This document shows positions 42,723 through 54,337 of a DNA stretch of 64,000 nt, piece by piece (the stretch's first letter is position 1; each line of letters starts with the position of its first letter). A program made the translations under genes and the position numbers. This DNA is from Linnemannia elongata (Eukaryota; Mortierellomycota; Mortierellomycetes; Mortierellales; Mortierellaceae), in assembly GCA_036320915.1 (NCBI GenBank), contig JAXBDG010000023.1, forward strand, positions 248,001 to 312,000. The letters run 5' to 3'. The notes below the pieces were generated by a model, which saw nothing but the letters and a program-made list of their open reading frames with translations, was not told the origin of the DNA and ran no database searches.

Positions 42723-42813
42723 AGGATTCTCCTGCAAGGAGGAGAGAAAGAGCCGATATTAAAGGATCAAGAAGCAACGTTGCTATGAACGTTTGGCTGT
42801 CGCGAGCCATATA
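42723..42813 (-). repeat. 28S-derived repeat, copy E
   Basis: Plus strand GAGAAAGAGCCGATATTAAA, then GGATCAAGAAGCAACGTTGC, then TATGAACGTTTGGCTGTCGC and GAGCC is the reverse complement of the 28S core. The non-rRNA flanks of copies A and C are absent, so this is a truncated copy. Confidence 0.7.
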
Positions 42814-43046
42814 AGGAGTTATGATCTAAACACTCCTTTCCTTGCTCAGCTTATACTTTTTTCATACTTTTTCCTCTCCCCATCCGCATCACAAGAACTT
42901 CCGAGCAAAGAACAATACAAAGTATAGTCAAAAAGAGAGTCCAACCCTGCGCAACTGAGTCGAAGTTCGGTTCCAGGCCCAGAGTTAGGTCGCGGTTGGA
43001 GGTGGAGGTGCACCAAAACAGACAGAATAGAGATGTCTTAGGAAAA

Positions 43047-43110
43047 GCTAAAGTGAAACAAAAAAATTTAGCTTTGCGCACTAGCCAGGTCCTAAAATAA
43101 GCGCGACATT
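43047..43110. repeat. Dispersed repeat, copy 2 (pair with 33788-33855)
   Basis: See copy 1; about 80% identical over 65 bases. Confidence 0.6.
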
Positions 43111-43711
43111 TGGACTGAAACATGTGGTTGGGGTATCGCTTAGCTCCCAAAATAGGGTCAAATTTGTTTTCTCAGCGAAACTAAAGTTGGTTGCACTTCA
43201 GGACAATTAAGCGCGTTAGGTAGCCTAGAATTCACAGCATTTTTAAACTAACACAGTGTGTCATATTTTGAAGGCGCATGCTATGAAAGCGTAGTACGTA
43301 AGGTGCAATTAGGGCTGGAAATGACTTGTTTTCGACGTATCTGAATTTATTCTGAAGTTGTTACAAAAGATGTGGTGGCTAGGCAGTGGCGGCGAGGCTT
43401 TAGATTAGCAGTCATTCCTAGTAGACTAGTATTAGTAGTGCGCCGAGCTCTTTCGTTTGCTCCCTGTCCTTTTACACAAGAGCAGAATTGACAAGAGTCT
43501 CGTTGGCGCTCTGCAGTCTTGTATTTTTTAGGATCTCACTATCGCTACGCTACCACAACCCCTTCCCCCCCTCCGTACCAATTGAGGACTTTACAGCGGT
43601 CCTATAACTCTGGCCAGGACCTCTCCCCTGAGTAACAAAGTGAACCCACACCGCCGCGACCCTTAAGTAGAGCCTGGACTCATCTCCACATATATAAACA
43701 ATCCGGAGGAT

Positions 43712-43782
43712 TGAGAGCTGACGTTGAAAGATCAAAAAGCAACGTTGTTATGAACGCTTGGCTGTCACAAGCCAGTTTTCCT
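43712..43782 (-). repeat. 28S-derived repeat, copy F
   Basis: Plus strand GAGAGCTGACGTTGAAAGAT, then CAAAAAGCAACGTTGTTATG, then AACGCTTGGCTGTCACAAGC and CAGTTTTCC is the reverse complement of the 28S core. Flanks are unrelated to copies A and C. Confidence 0.7.
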
Positions 43783-44625
43783 CTCCCATAAAGGTATATG
43801 TGATGGCAAAACAGTGGCTTTTGTAGTATGATGGCGTAAGGGCAAACACGTGAAATAGCACGTTTAAAGCAGCATACGGGCACCACAAGTGCGCCTTTGC
43901 CAATGACAGATGATGCAGCACAATCGACTTATCGTAAGCGAAACCATGACTCCAAGACCCAGTATTGTATTGGCTGACGCAACCGTGTGTGAGTGAATGA
44001 GACTGTCAATGCGCTCACATAATGGCATTCAATTAGCATGAGTTCCATGGTTAATTCACATGCACTCTAAGCGGGAAAAAGATAAACATACTGTCGAATC
44101 ATTTTTATGGTCTTGGCTTTATGCACACACTGCAAATGCTCATTGCCATTGTCAAAGATTTACTCTGGATAGTGTCCATGGACCACTGCCGGAGTTCCAC
44201 TCTGGATGTTCATGACCATGGGCCTCCATCTATGGTTCACTTTCGATATTTGACCATCAACGTCAAGGTCACACCATGCTGACTAATCCAACTGCAAACT
44301 CCAGGATAGGTCAAGATGTCTAGCCAACTAGTGTCACCAGACTAGTCCTCGGAAACCATGATTAGTAAGCTGATCCCCAAATGTACATAAATACTCATAG
44401 TCAGTGCCCAGTTATTTCAGCAGTTCATAACTCGCTCCTTTATTAAAACACTCGAAGCACAACACGCCCCAGAAACCGTTAAAACACCGTTTCTTTGCAT
44501 CTTTTCTTTGGTACGTTTCTGGATTGGAATTCTTGCTCCTTATTCTTAGTAAAGTCTGTGGACGCAAACTTAACACTCACTTTTAACATACTCACAAGAC
44601 CCTTCACCGTTCATTAGCAGCAACC
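43783..44625. other. Upstream region of the membrane-anchored gene
   Basis: Unique sequence. An AT-rich TACATAAATACTC stretch at 44383-44395 could be a TATA-like element. No ORF of note. Confidence 0.35.
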
Positions 44626-45342
44626 ATGGCCGATGCCATATTAATCGTCATCGCGGTCATCTCCGCGATTAGCACACTAGCCTCTGCTATCATCGCTGCT
44701 AGCATCGCTGGTGTTATGGAAAGATACCCCAAAATTATGGTCGTAAATTACCACAACCCTCTCTTCCTTGCCACTCAACACCTCCAATCGAGCCTGCACA
44801 ATATCCGTCTGGCCCTGGGCAATCCCCCTCAGGGCCACATGGAGGAGGATCCGTTGCGGCACATATGCTTTCTTGTCGGACAGTACTTCTCATGGACGTA
44901 CATCTTCCATTGTCAGGCGCATTTCCTGTACAAGAACAACACGGGAAACAGGAAGATGAAGAAGACGATGGACAAGATCCAGCAGAATTTTTGTGAGGAA
45001 GGATGGCCATTCTTCTTCCGTCAGGATGAACAATTGGCGATCGGAGAGACCATGACTGACACAGGGAGGGAGGAACCATTTTCCATAGGCTATAGTACAT
45101 TTTATCAGAGATTTACAAATGATGCAACATTCAGGAACTGGTTTCAATCACTCTATACTGGCATCAACACGCCGGCACCGCAGGATGATGCTCTGCGAGC
45201 CCAAGGACTGCATAAATTGGAGAAATTGGAGCATCTGCTGCTAGATCTCATTCAAATACTGGATCCCAAGAACCTACTGTTCGAAATGCCCCGGGACGTG
45301 CGCGACATAATACAAGGCTGCCCATGTTCAAAATGCACCTAG
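44626..45342 (+). CDS. N-terminally membrane-anchored protein, 238 aa, unrecognised
   Basis: Single exon; the ATG at 44626 has a good context (GCAACCATGG). Residues 3-29 (AILIVIAVISAISTLASAIIA...) are one long hydrophobic helix, so a signal anchor. The rest is soluble and helical, with NYHNPLFLATQHLQSS, an aromatic-rich YFSWTYIFHCQAHFLYKN, then LEKLEHLLLDLIQILDP and a CPCSKC end that might bind metal or be oxidised. No family recognised. The layout is that of a lineage-specific protein. The neighbourhood is repeat-rich. Confidence 0.6.
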   Translation: MADAILIVIAVISAISTLASAIIAASIAGVMERYPKIMVVNYHNPLFLATQHLQSSLHNIRLALGNPPQGHMEEDPLRHICFLVGQYFSWTYIFHCQAHFLYKNNTGNRKMKKTMDKIQQNFCEEGWPFFFRQDEQLAIGETMTDTGREEPFSIGYSTFYQRFTNDATFRNWFQSLYTGINTPAPQDDALRAQGLHKLEKLEHLLLDLIQILDPKNLLFEMPRDVRDIIQGCPCSKCT

Positions 45343-45614
45343 TCATGGTTCTTATGGTCATGTTTCCACAAATAAACTTTTGAAATAAGGAACAATCGAT
45401 TACAGTGGTCTGGAAAAATAAGGAACGTGACATGTACCTTAGAGATGATATCTGACACCTAGTCCCATTGTTCCTACCTATTGCACAGAAGCAGAAACAA
45501 ATTGTGAAATAATGAGTTCAATTGATCGCTCCCTATGATGGAGTTTAATCGACGTGTACGCCATTTGTTAAATTGGTTATACGTGTCACAAAGGCACTTA
45601 CCCTTTCCATATCA

Positions 45615-45925
45615 ATTCGTGAAAAAGTGAGTTTGCCTTGGTGCGTTTCCTCTGCAATCCCGGTTATTTATATTTGGCAGGATTATAGATAGGCAAAACT
45701 TTCAGTTTTAGTTCCACAGTAGCTTTGTTCGTCGATGCATCTAAAACTAGTATTCTTTTAGGCGATATGGCATCGCGATTGCATAATATATATATTACTA
45801 ATATCAGACTGATAATGAAGTATGCGGACATAGATCCTTACTTGCATGTGAGAAAAGGGAGAAGAGGAAGAGGAAGTGCGATGAATTTAGCGTGCGCATG
45901 GTCCACAAGGAACCGGAGTTATTAG
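45615..45925 (+). repeat. Local duplication, copy 2 (pair with 41840-42087)
   Basis: Longer than copy 1 by an internal insertion around 45720-45800. The shared ATGAAG begins a 37-codon ORF, MKYADIDPYLHVRKGRRGRG..., ending at 45923-45925. It is basic and of unknown role. TATA-like GGATTATAGATAGGCAAA precedes it. Confidence 0.5.
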
Positions 45926-48239
45926 GGGTCGTCAAATATCTTGCCCGACAGCGTGAAATGTGACCGAGCGTATTTCAGTACACGCAAAAGGGGTGTACGC
46001 ATTTTCGTATTATTTTCGAGTATCCATTTTCACGTACTCAAATCAAATACGCCAGCGCATTTTGTCAAACTAGACGACCATTTGGCCCCCCTTTGCCCCC
46101 CCTTTTTTTTCCTAGGGAGATGCATCAAGAAATTGTAACACACAAGGTTGACAGAAATGGGCGGGGTTGCTCTTTTTTTGTTGTGTGGTCTTAATTGTTG
46201 TGCTTACAGGCTGGTAGTCTTAGGGATCAAGAGAGACGCGATGGCCTTTTGCATGACGATTGGGTTTGGGTTGGAAGTTCTTGTTGTTCTTGATAGGAAC
46301 CATGATGTAGGTGGAATGAGGGGAAGAGGTATGCCCAATTGGTTGTGAGAGAAGTAGATGGAATGGTTTTTGACTCTCCTGGACGAAAAGGGTTTTTATT
46401 CTTTCTTCTCGTATGACTATTTCTGTCACTGCCGAGCGCGCACCTTGTGTTTGCGAAATACGTCGAGGGTCGTAGGTTTGTGCGTTCGCATTTTCGTATT
46501 AGAAGGCCTACGCAGGTGACAGAAAAATGTCAAATGCGCAAACTAGCGGCGGATTTATTTTGGATTTGGCAGTACTTTGACAACCCTAATATGTTTGTTG
46601 CTTGGATAGATGTCACAGTATCATAGTCTCCACTGGCACTGCCTACATTTCTCAACCCGTTATCCCCTGTTCATACTCTTATATATGTGTAGACTGAGCA
46701 CACAAATGCCCTCGATTTCTGTACAACAAACATCATCCGTTTCTTCCTCTACCTTCTGACCCTCTCTTCTCCAGTTCCTGGCTCTCTGTCACGAAACTTA
46801 TCAACTTCCCGCCTTCTGCTCCCATCACCATAGACAACCGTAAAGCAAAGGACAGGTTATAATGTTTTTTTATGTTTTCTGTTCGTTTTGTGGTACCCAA
46901 AAAAGAACATTCTGTCAGGTTCGTCCATGGTCAGCAATCCCTCCATTTTCAATGAGAAAACAGCTTGACACTGATGTATGCTATATCCAGTACCAAATGC
47001 TGCCTTTGAGCAGTATCGTCCAGAAGTGAGCGGAGCGCAAAGAAAAGGTTCTTGGAGTTTGGAGATGTTATTGTAGAGATGTAGATCATCGTTTATGGAT
47101 ACTCCAATAGACGCCTATCCGCAGGTAGGATACTTCCCCCTGATCGAATAGGAAAGCATCCAATCGGAAATTTTCCCCAAGGTGGGTTCGTAACTTCGTT
47201 CTAAAAGTCTTTTTTGGAATGACTTTTCTTCATACCAATCAACATGATCGGATAACTCCTATACTGTAGTGGTTATGCATCCATCCAAACAGATTCACAC
47301 ACTGACCAAAGGCCGATGATACTCCTCTGGACCTGCGAAAACCATATAAAGAATTGTTCGCAGTGGCAACAAGATAAAGAATTATTATTAACGGTGTGGG
47401 ACACCTGCATTTTTTCTACTAGCAGAAACTTTTCAGATGGTGCATCATCGAAACACATAGGAAGTTGGGGCATCGAGACATAAGTACGCGCGGATGAAGT
47501 GACCAACCACGGTGTATATGAGCGATGTTTTTTTTTTTTTTTTTGACTGAAGAAATTACAAAAGAAGAAAAAATAAAAGAGTGAGGTTACAACATGCAAC
47601 TGTAAACTGGTAGGCAACGATCAGGAGCGCCGGAATCAATTGTCGGAATCTTCAGGGGGCGGGAGGGAGCGCAGACCATTCAAAGAGTGTACAACAGCAC
47701 ATCGAAAAAAAATCCGTCCTTACCTTTTGTCTTTTCCACTTCCTCTCTGTTGGGTCTTTGCAATGGCCTATTCTCCCCTTACCAACAAATCCTTCTCACT
47801 CTCCCCTGCCTCTCCCTTACCTCTCGCCCTCCTCAATAGCCTCTACATAGCTTTGGAGACTTACCGGTTACACTCCCAGGGGAGAGAGGAAAGGATGTGT
47901 AAAATGCAAGACCGGAAACAAAACACGATTAGCCAACACAGTATTCCCATCTGTACTTCCTTTTCCTCTAAAATATCAGCGCATAAAACGCAAAACCAGA
48001 TTTTCACCCAGAGTTCGAAACAAGTAGTAGATGCGTTTTTATTATACAAAAGGAGGAAGAGGAAAATATAAGAGAGGGAGGGGTCATCATTAAGTTTTTA
48101 AAAGAAGGGTAGGGATATGAGAAAGCGCAACTTAGAAATAAAATGGTAGTGGATAATGTGGGGTATGAGAAAAGTAAAAAAATGTGACTTAAAATAAGAG
48201 AAGAGCGGAACGGAATGGGCTCAGATATCAAACACGTCC
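45926..48239. other. Intergenic region without supported genes
   Basis: A poly(C)/T stretch at 46085-46110 and poly(T) at 47527-47544. The segments near 47640-48060 have open frames but low-complexity Ser/Leu content. The right end is the 3' flank of the large minus-strand gene. Confidence 0.35.
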
Positions 48240-51200
48240 CTAATTCTTGGATGCCCCACCATTACCGACACGGAGTCCAAGGATCATCTTCATACTGTTC
48301 CACCGCCCCGCAGAAGACCCCGCCGGTTTCTCGCCCAGTCCTCCCTTTCCTGTCATCGTCGTAGCCACCGTCGCATTTGTTATCGCGGAAGAATTACTCA
48401 TCACACTGACATTACTAAGACTCTGTGCATACCGTGCACCGCTTCCACCATAAGGGTTGCTTCCACCACTATGACCATGACTACTGCCTCCATAATAGCT
48501 CTGATGCTGCTCTCTCTGTTGTTGATACGGGTTTTGTTGATACCCAGTTGATTCCTGATCAGGCAGTAATTGTAACGGTCCACTGATATTCGCTTTTCCT
48601 GTTCCACCACTCTCAGACGCTGCACCGGCGCGCCTTGAACTCGTCCTGGCCAGCAGTTTGAGTCCCGACGACAACGATCCCGTCAATGACGGCGATGGTG
48701 GTGCACTCGCAATGCCTGTTCCAGCAGCACCCTGATAATACGGCGACGCCGTGACCGCCGACGTTCCAGACTGCTGTTGTTGTTGCTGCTGTTGCTGCTG
48801 GAAGTAGTTGTAATAGGCCTGTTGATCTGCAGGCATCGGTTGATATGGCTCCTCCCCCTGAGATCCACCATCCTTGCCGGAAACCAAGCAAGGAGTCGAC
48901 TTTGACGCCTTCAGCGTATATGTCGGTGACGGTCTGGAAGGTGGCGCCAGTCCAGAGGGTGTTGAAGGTGCAGAAGTAGTAGCAGTAGTAGGCGTAGCAG
49001 TTGAGGTTGAAGGTGGGGAGCTGGACAACAACGAGGACGAAGACGAGGCAGGGTTGAGGATGGGTCGTGGGAGGCCGATGATGTTTGCCTGTGGGACCTG
49101 AGTGGGACCTGATCCATATCCATGTCCGCTGTTGTTGGATGAAGCTGAGGTAGCAGTGGCAGCAGCGTGGGCGGAAGAAGCAAGGGTATTTTCACTACTA
49201 GGTGCTCGTTGGACGGGTTTGGGCTTCTCTGAGGGCAAGGAGGATGTCCTTCGAGAAAAGGCGGGTTTTTGTTGTGGGCTGAGGGTGGGTGATGATGACG
49301 GGGACGAAGACGAAGGGGAGAATGAAGTAGGTGGCGAAAGTGAAGCTGGCGAAAGAGTAGGCGACACTGATGGCGACCGGGGTCTTCCTCCTGCAGCTAC
49401 TGCTCCTCCTCCTCCTCCTCCTGAACGAGCGGCATCAGGAGACAGATTAGACGTTCCATTCGTCTTGCCTGGAATAGGAGATGTCGGAGATGTGCTGTTG
49501 TTGTTGGTGTTGGCTGTTGAGATTGCACCAGGGGTCTGGAGTAATGACGATCGGCGTCCAGGGACCAGCATGGGCTTGGAGTTCTTGCTGATACTCGCCT
49601 TCCTGACAGGAAGTTTTCTTCCATCAGAGAGCAATTGTGAGCCGTTGTTATTGATGTTTCCTGTACCATTGGCGTTCTCATTACTGGCGGCGGCAGTGGT
49701 GTTGTTGTTGCTGTTGAGAATGGTCGAGGAATTGGGGTTGTATCTGCTGCTTTGCGTGGTGGGGAGGGACGATTTCCGAGTCAACGATGTTGCTGCTGTC
49801 GCTCCTCCAACTCCAAGGCTAGCATCCTTGGGAGGGACCGCAGGTTGGTACTGGGAGGGAGTCTCCTGCTTCCATCCTGACCCTGTTCCCATTCCTCCAG
49901 ATGATCCAGATACGCTTCCGACACTGCTCACAGAAGAAGCAGCCGAAACTGTTGAAAACGACGAGGATGTAGAGTTTGTCGACGATCGAGGGGAGGAAGA
50001 TGTTGATGCGACCGAAGAGGATGATGCTGGCAATGATGTTGATAAAGGCGGTGCAGAAGAAGAGACGACGGATGAAAGACCAGATGCGACAGTGATGGAC
50101 TTACGCTTGGCCATCTTTGCGGATGCTGCAGTTGCTGAAGCAGTTGCTGTTGTCGAAGCAGTAGACCCTCCCGCTGTCGAAGAAGTTGAGAGTGAAGATC
50201 CCTGAGTAAAGAGAAGATCTTCGGTGTTGGGTAGTCCGACAGACCAATCGACATCAAAGACTGTGGACAGATATGAATGCAGAGACTGTGGGAGTTCAGT
50301 CGACTTTGGACGAGGTAATGCCTGAGCCTTCGTCGTTAGTGTTGTGGAGAGAGTTGCTGTTGAAGAGAGCGCTGTTCCAGGCCCTGTTCCTGAGCCTGTA
50401 GCAATTGCAATTGTGTTTGTGGATCCTGACGATGTAGCTGCTGCTGTTGATGACGACCCAGATATCTTATTTGCCATTGCCTATGAATTATTTAGGGGGA
50501 AATAATTACAAGAGCACAGAAAGCAAAACAACATGGTCAGTCAGTCTTCTCTTCAATCTCTCTGTAGGTATGTGCCACAAGCAGGCAATGAGGCAAGATA
50601 ACCTCATGGTGCCTTTGTTTTACAACCCTCATCTGCCATATTCATTCCACTCACTCCTCCGCTGTTATTTTTTCATTATCTCCCATATGTTTTCTTCAAT
50701 AATCCTCAACTTCTATTTGAACATACCTGGTGCAGAGGAATATCATCGTCATCGTCATCATCATCCAACCCGGCAGCCTGCAACGTCCTATCCATCCACC
50801 CCTTCTGCTCCTCCCTTCCCAACAGCTGTTGTCCTCCTCCCCCGGTAGGTCCCAGGACCGGCGAAGGAGGTGGCTGTCCAAACCCTCCTTCCTCCTCTCC
50901 TCCATCCCCATACCCTCCCTGCTCCTCATCTCCACCAAGGGACATCATCTGCATCTGGTACTGCATCTGACTCCAGTCCATGGGAGGATGGATCCTATAG
51001 ATGAATGTAAGCAGGTTTTTGACGAGGATGCGTTTGTGGATGGAGAGGGATCTGTTTGAGTAGAGGTCGTTGTTGAGTTTTGTGTTTGAGATTGCGACGA
51101 GTTGGACGGTTGAGAGGGAAGAGGAGGACATGGGCGAGGTTTCGGTTGAAGATGTGGGAGAAGAGGTGGCGGAGGAGAGGTAGGGGTCTGGGGTTGACAT

Positions 51201-51296
51201 CATCTCTGCGGAATAGAAGTCGTCATTGGTTGTGGATGTGTTGGTGAAGGAGGGGCCGGATGAGTAGTTTGCTATTGTTCCCTGGGCGGCTGCCAT
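48240..51296 (-). CDS. Large Ser/Thr/Pro-rich protein with SERTA-like motif, 936 aa
   Basis: Two exons, 51296-50727 and 50480-48240, joined in frame (GTATGT..TCATAG). Residues about 65-103 (VQLVAISNTKLNND, then LSIHKRILVKNLLTFIYRI) are the only strongly protein-like segment of exon 1. They resemble the SERTA motif, an amphipathic helical segment of transcription co-regulators, and align with the neighbouring gene at 54338. Exon 1 also has MDWSQMQYQMQ and an acidic run of eight Asp near its end. Exon 2 begins SLHSYLSTVFDVDWSVGLPN, then some 600 residues of Ser/Thr/Ala/Pro low complexity with a poly-Gln run. It closes with a conserved-looking GRWNSMKMILGLRVGNG. A nuclear, largely disordered regulator is the best guess. 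The family name is uncertain. Confidence 0.7.
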
Positions 51297-54200
51297 TGTG
51301 GAGGGATCCGTTGTGCAGGGGAGGAAAGAGGGAGGTGTGATGTGTGCAGTGTAGTGTGATGTGCAACTAGGCAAGCTGTGTGTGTTTATGAGTGGTGTGA
51401 GAGGGGTCGGTAATGAAATAAAAGAGAGAAAGGATGAGAAGGGAAAATTGAGAGTGAGTTTTGCCGGCAAAAAGAAAGAGGAGGGGTGTGTGGGTTGTGA
51501 TGACAAAGAGAGTGAGACGAAGGGAAGAAAAAGATGATGATGAGAAGAAAAAAGAATGAAGAGACAAGAAGGTCAAGAAAAGAGAGAGAGACAAGAAAGA
51601 GGAGTGGGAATTATTCTATTAAGAAGTGGACACAAGACACAGATACCAACGAGAGACAACAGGTTCAACGGACCAACGAAACCTGTTCCTGGAAAAAAGG
51701 GAAAAGGAAACCATACATCATAACCACAACACCCCTCCTCTAAAAATAAGAAAAGTCTTATACACAGGGGGGGAAAGACTAGTGACAGCCGACCTGGAGA
51801 CCCCTTCTTTGATACGCTTTGAGAAAGGGGTACTCGTAGGCGCACTTTGTCACTTTGATAGATATTCTTGTTATTCTCCGATGAACAGAACAAGTCTTGG
51901 TACGTGGGCATGCCTGTCTGTCTCGTTATCTCGTTGTCATTTTGTGTCTGTGCCTCTCAATTGTCTCTGTGTTGATGCCATTACACATCCATCCACCACC
52001 CCCTGGCTTCTATTTCCCCTCAGCCCACGAGCATCCATTCCTTGTCTCGTCTGTCTCTATCTGGACACTCTCGCCCTCACCCCTCACCTTCATTCACAAC
52101 CAACATCTCTCTTCTTCTTCAACAAAGAGAAAGAGAGATCGAAATCATAAATCATAAAGTGCTCTTTCCACCCGCCCATATAATTTGAGAGCACACACGA
52201 TGCACCTATCCCCCTCTCCTATTCCCCTTCTCTCTCTCTCTCTTTCTCTCTCTGTTCCCCATTCATCCGTTGACTTCGTTAACAACAACAATAAAAATGT
52301 GAGCCCACATCACATTTCCTTCAACCACTACTTCCATCCATACACATCATACACATACATGAACAAAACACACAAAAGATACTCAATGCTCAAATTGCCA
52401 TATACCCCCCCTCCCTTCCTCGCTTTTTTTAACCATTCTCTCTTCTCCCACATATCCTCTATCCCATGCCCATCAAGGACCTCGAACTCGATGACAAAAA
52501 AAAAAGGATTCAAGGGCAAAGGGCGAAGGGGGCATACAAAAGCAAAGGAAACAAAAACAAAACTGCTGTGGTCCTTGCAATTGTCCACATTTGCCGAGAG
52601 GGGGAAAGGAGAGAGGAAGGGGAAGGGGGGGGGAGGAAGTACAACTACTCCCCATCCTTATTTTTGTCCCCATTTCGCATATAATTTACCTCTCCTCTGT
52701 CTGTCTCTCTCTGTCCCCTTTATTATGTACGCCACTTTTTTTTTTCAACTCTCTCCGTTCCCTCGGTCTCCTGTTTGCTTGCTTGTCTGCCTACCTATTC
52801 TACCTCATTCAAGGTTCCTAAAATTCACGGAGAATAAAAAAATCACCATGGCGCCGTCGTTACAAGCATGCCATGCCTCAAAGATATAATGATAAATGAG
52901 GCACGAAAGAGAAGAAAAAAAAAGGCAGAAAAGGATAACAAGGGGAGAAAGGAGAGGGAAAGAGACATTGTCAAGAATGCAAAGCGCACAAATGTGCTAA
53001 AACAAATCAAGACAAAAAAAAAAAAAAAAAAAAAAAAAAAGCTGTCGACGAGGATAACAAAACAAACAAAAACAAAAGAGACCAAAAAAAAAAAAAAAAA
53101 AAAAAAAAAGTGGCACCCGGTTTACTTAATACCATTTTTTGTTTCCTGCTTTAATATTTATCCTATCATACTAGCATAACCTCCCGACTTTTTTATTTTT
53201 CTTTGTTAACAATCGAGTAAAAGGAGGAGACGAATGCAATTATGGTAGTCAGTGACTTAGGAGGGCTACGTAAAAAGAAAAAAAAAAAAAAAAAGTAGCA
53301 GTCGATTAACAGATGATAGAGAGGCAGGTTCCTCTCAGCACAAGAACCACTTTGCCCAATGTTAAGGAGAGGAATACTAGGAGCATTAAACAATTAAGAC
53401 CGGACGAATAACCCAAAAGGGGAAAAAGGGCCGCCCAAATACATTGAGGTCCGAGACAAAAGGCTCATCCGTCGGTGTACATATAAAAAACACGCCACCA
53501 ATTCCATACCAACCCATCCTCATAACACACACACACTGTGTAGAAATGAATAGCATAAGGGTAAGAAAAACCGGCACATGATCATAAACCTTCCTTCCTG
53601 TCTCTCCTTTTTTCCCTCCCACCCTTCCTAACATCCTCCCCTTTTCCATTCACAAACCTTGATCGCCCATTCGCTGAAAAAAAGGGTCTGTGGTACAAAC
53701 AAAAGGAGTCATTCAAGGTTAATTACGATCATTCAAGGAATCAAGGGGGAAGGGTAAAAAAGGCGAACAGACAACACCGACCCTCACAAAGCATGCCATG
53801 CATGTTGGACAGGTGGTCTTCCATGAATTAATTTAAAGGGACACCCGTTGTTGGGCAACGTTCGGGAACACAAAAAAAAGCGCGGGAAAACACATGCAAC
53901 GGATGTGTCCAAAAAGGACGCAATGTGAAAAGATAGAGAGAGAGGGGTACCCACAAAGGAGTACCTTTTGGCATCATTTATATGTTTTTGTTTCGTTTTT
54001 TTTCTTTAGGCTAAGCGAACGACGTTAATGTAAAAAAGGTGTAAGGTAAAGCAGAGTGCAGTGGGCGTTATGTAGTTTGTCCCACAGAAGCAAGAGAAAA
54101 AAAAGATAAAAGTAGTGATTGGTTGTACAAGGGGAGGAGTGTAATAGTAGTAATATGAACGAAGAAGCAAAACAAGACAAACAATAATAAAACGGTGAGT

Positions 54201-54337
54201 AATACAGACAGGTAAACAAGAAAGGTTAAAGAGAACAAAAAAAGTAAGGCCCTATGCGGCAGATTGCAATCTTGCCACGACTAGGATCTGGACGAACGAT
54301 CGTATCCAGAAAAGATAAAAAAAAAAAAAGAAGAGAC
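51297..54337. other. 3-kb intergenic region between two minus-strand genes
   Basis: Promoter and leader of the gene ending at 48240, plus the 3' flank of the next gene. CT-rich tracts (51370-51600 on the minus strand, 52220-52250), two poly(A) runs (53013-53040, 53082-53109), another at 53278-53294 and AC-rich microsatellite 53526-53536. No ORF with protein character. The length suggests complex regulation or undetected non-coding RNA. Confidence 0.35.

Noticed and set aside
49102..50205. Plus-strand ORF of 367 codons inside the Ser-rich gene
   Set aside because: Antisense shadow of a low-complexity coding region; no promoter or intron signals.
52185..52889. ORF of 234 codons on the plus strand
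   Set aside because: Composition follows CT-rich low-complexity DNA (Ser/Pro/Leu runs) with no domain, splice or codon signature.
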